This document shows, piece after piece, positions 62,183-64,000 of a stretch of 64,000 nucleotides of DNA. Origin of the DNA: Paenibacillus polymyxa M1 (lineage in GTDB: Bacteria > Bacillota > Bacilli > Paenibacillales > Paenibacillaceae); NCBI RefSeq assembly GCF_000237325.1, contig NC_017542.1, positions 5,066,001 to 5,130,000 of the forward strand. The letters are read 5' to 3'. Position numbers and translations under genes: made by a program. The first letter of the stretch is position 1. Each line of letters begins with the position of its first letter. Below the pieces are notes generated by a model. That model was not told the origin of the DNA, made no database searches, and was given only the letters and a program-made list of their open reading frames with translations.

Positions 62183-64000
<1,818 letters not shown>

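Overview
The window looks like chromosomal DNA of a Paenibacillus polymyxa-group bacterium. The evidence is a complete polymyxin-type NRPS locus, a Bacillus-type GH11 xylanase, the sigW-rsiW-cdaA-cdaR-glmM-glmS gene order of Bacillales, a glmS ribozyme, and an rRNA operon followed by a tRNA string. Almost every gene lies on the minus strand.

Layout from left to right. Positions 1-431 hold the 5' part of a secreted xylanase gene (xynA). Positions 972-42089 hold the GC-rich polymyxin cluster; reading with transcription the order is pmxA, pmxB, pmxC, pmxD, pmxE. PmxE carries modules 1-5 with a lipo-initiating condensation domain, PmxA carries modules 6-9, PmxB carries module 10 plus the thioesterase, and PmxC/PmxD are two ABC exporter half-transporters. 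The binding-pocket residues and two epimerization domains predict acyl-Dab-Thr-D-Dab-Dab-Dab-D-Phe-Thr-Dab-Dab-Thr, the polymyxin P pattern.

Positions 42183-49564 are AT-rich accessory DNA downstream of glmS, which is the classical Tn7 attachment region. I see a 4.7-kb element (44803-49538) bounded by Tn7-like ends and flanked by the 5-bp direct repeat ACATT, inserted 21 bp after the glmS stop codon. It carries an erythromycin-esterase-like gene, a beta-lactamase-family serine hydrolase, a truncated radical SAM gene and a Tn3 transposase scrap, but no transposition genes. Outside it lie a decayed tnsA, two dead XRE regulators and what looks like the right end of an older Tn7-like element. The site therefore seems to have been used at least twice.

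Positions 49565-57290 hold the conserved cell-envelope block. The ECF sigma factor SigW and its anti-sigma factor RsiW are followed by the c-di-AMP cyclase CdaA and its regulator CdaR, then GlmM and GlmS, which make amino-sugar precursors. A perfect ECF-type promoter motif (TGAAAC-16-CGTA) lies between sigW and rsiW, a terminator separates rsiW from cdaA, and glmS has its own promoter and ribozyme leader. PEP carboxylase (ppc) comes next, then a 690-bp gene-free stretch with several DnaA-box-like sites. The window ends with eleven tRNA genes, 5S rRNA and the 3' part of 23S rRNA, all read on the minus strand.
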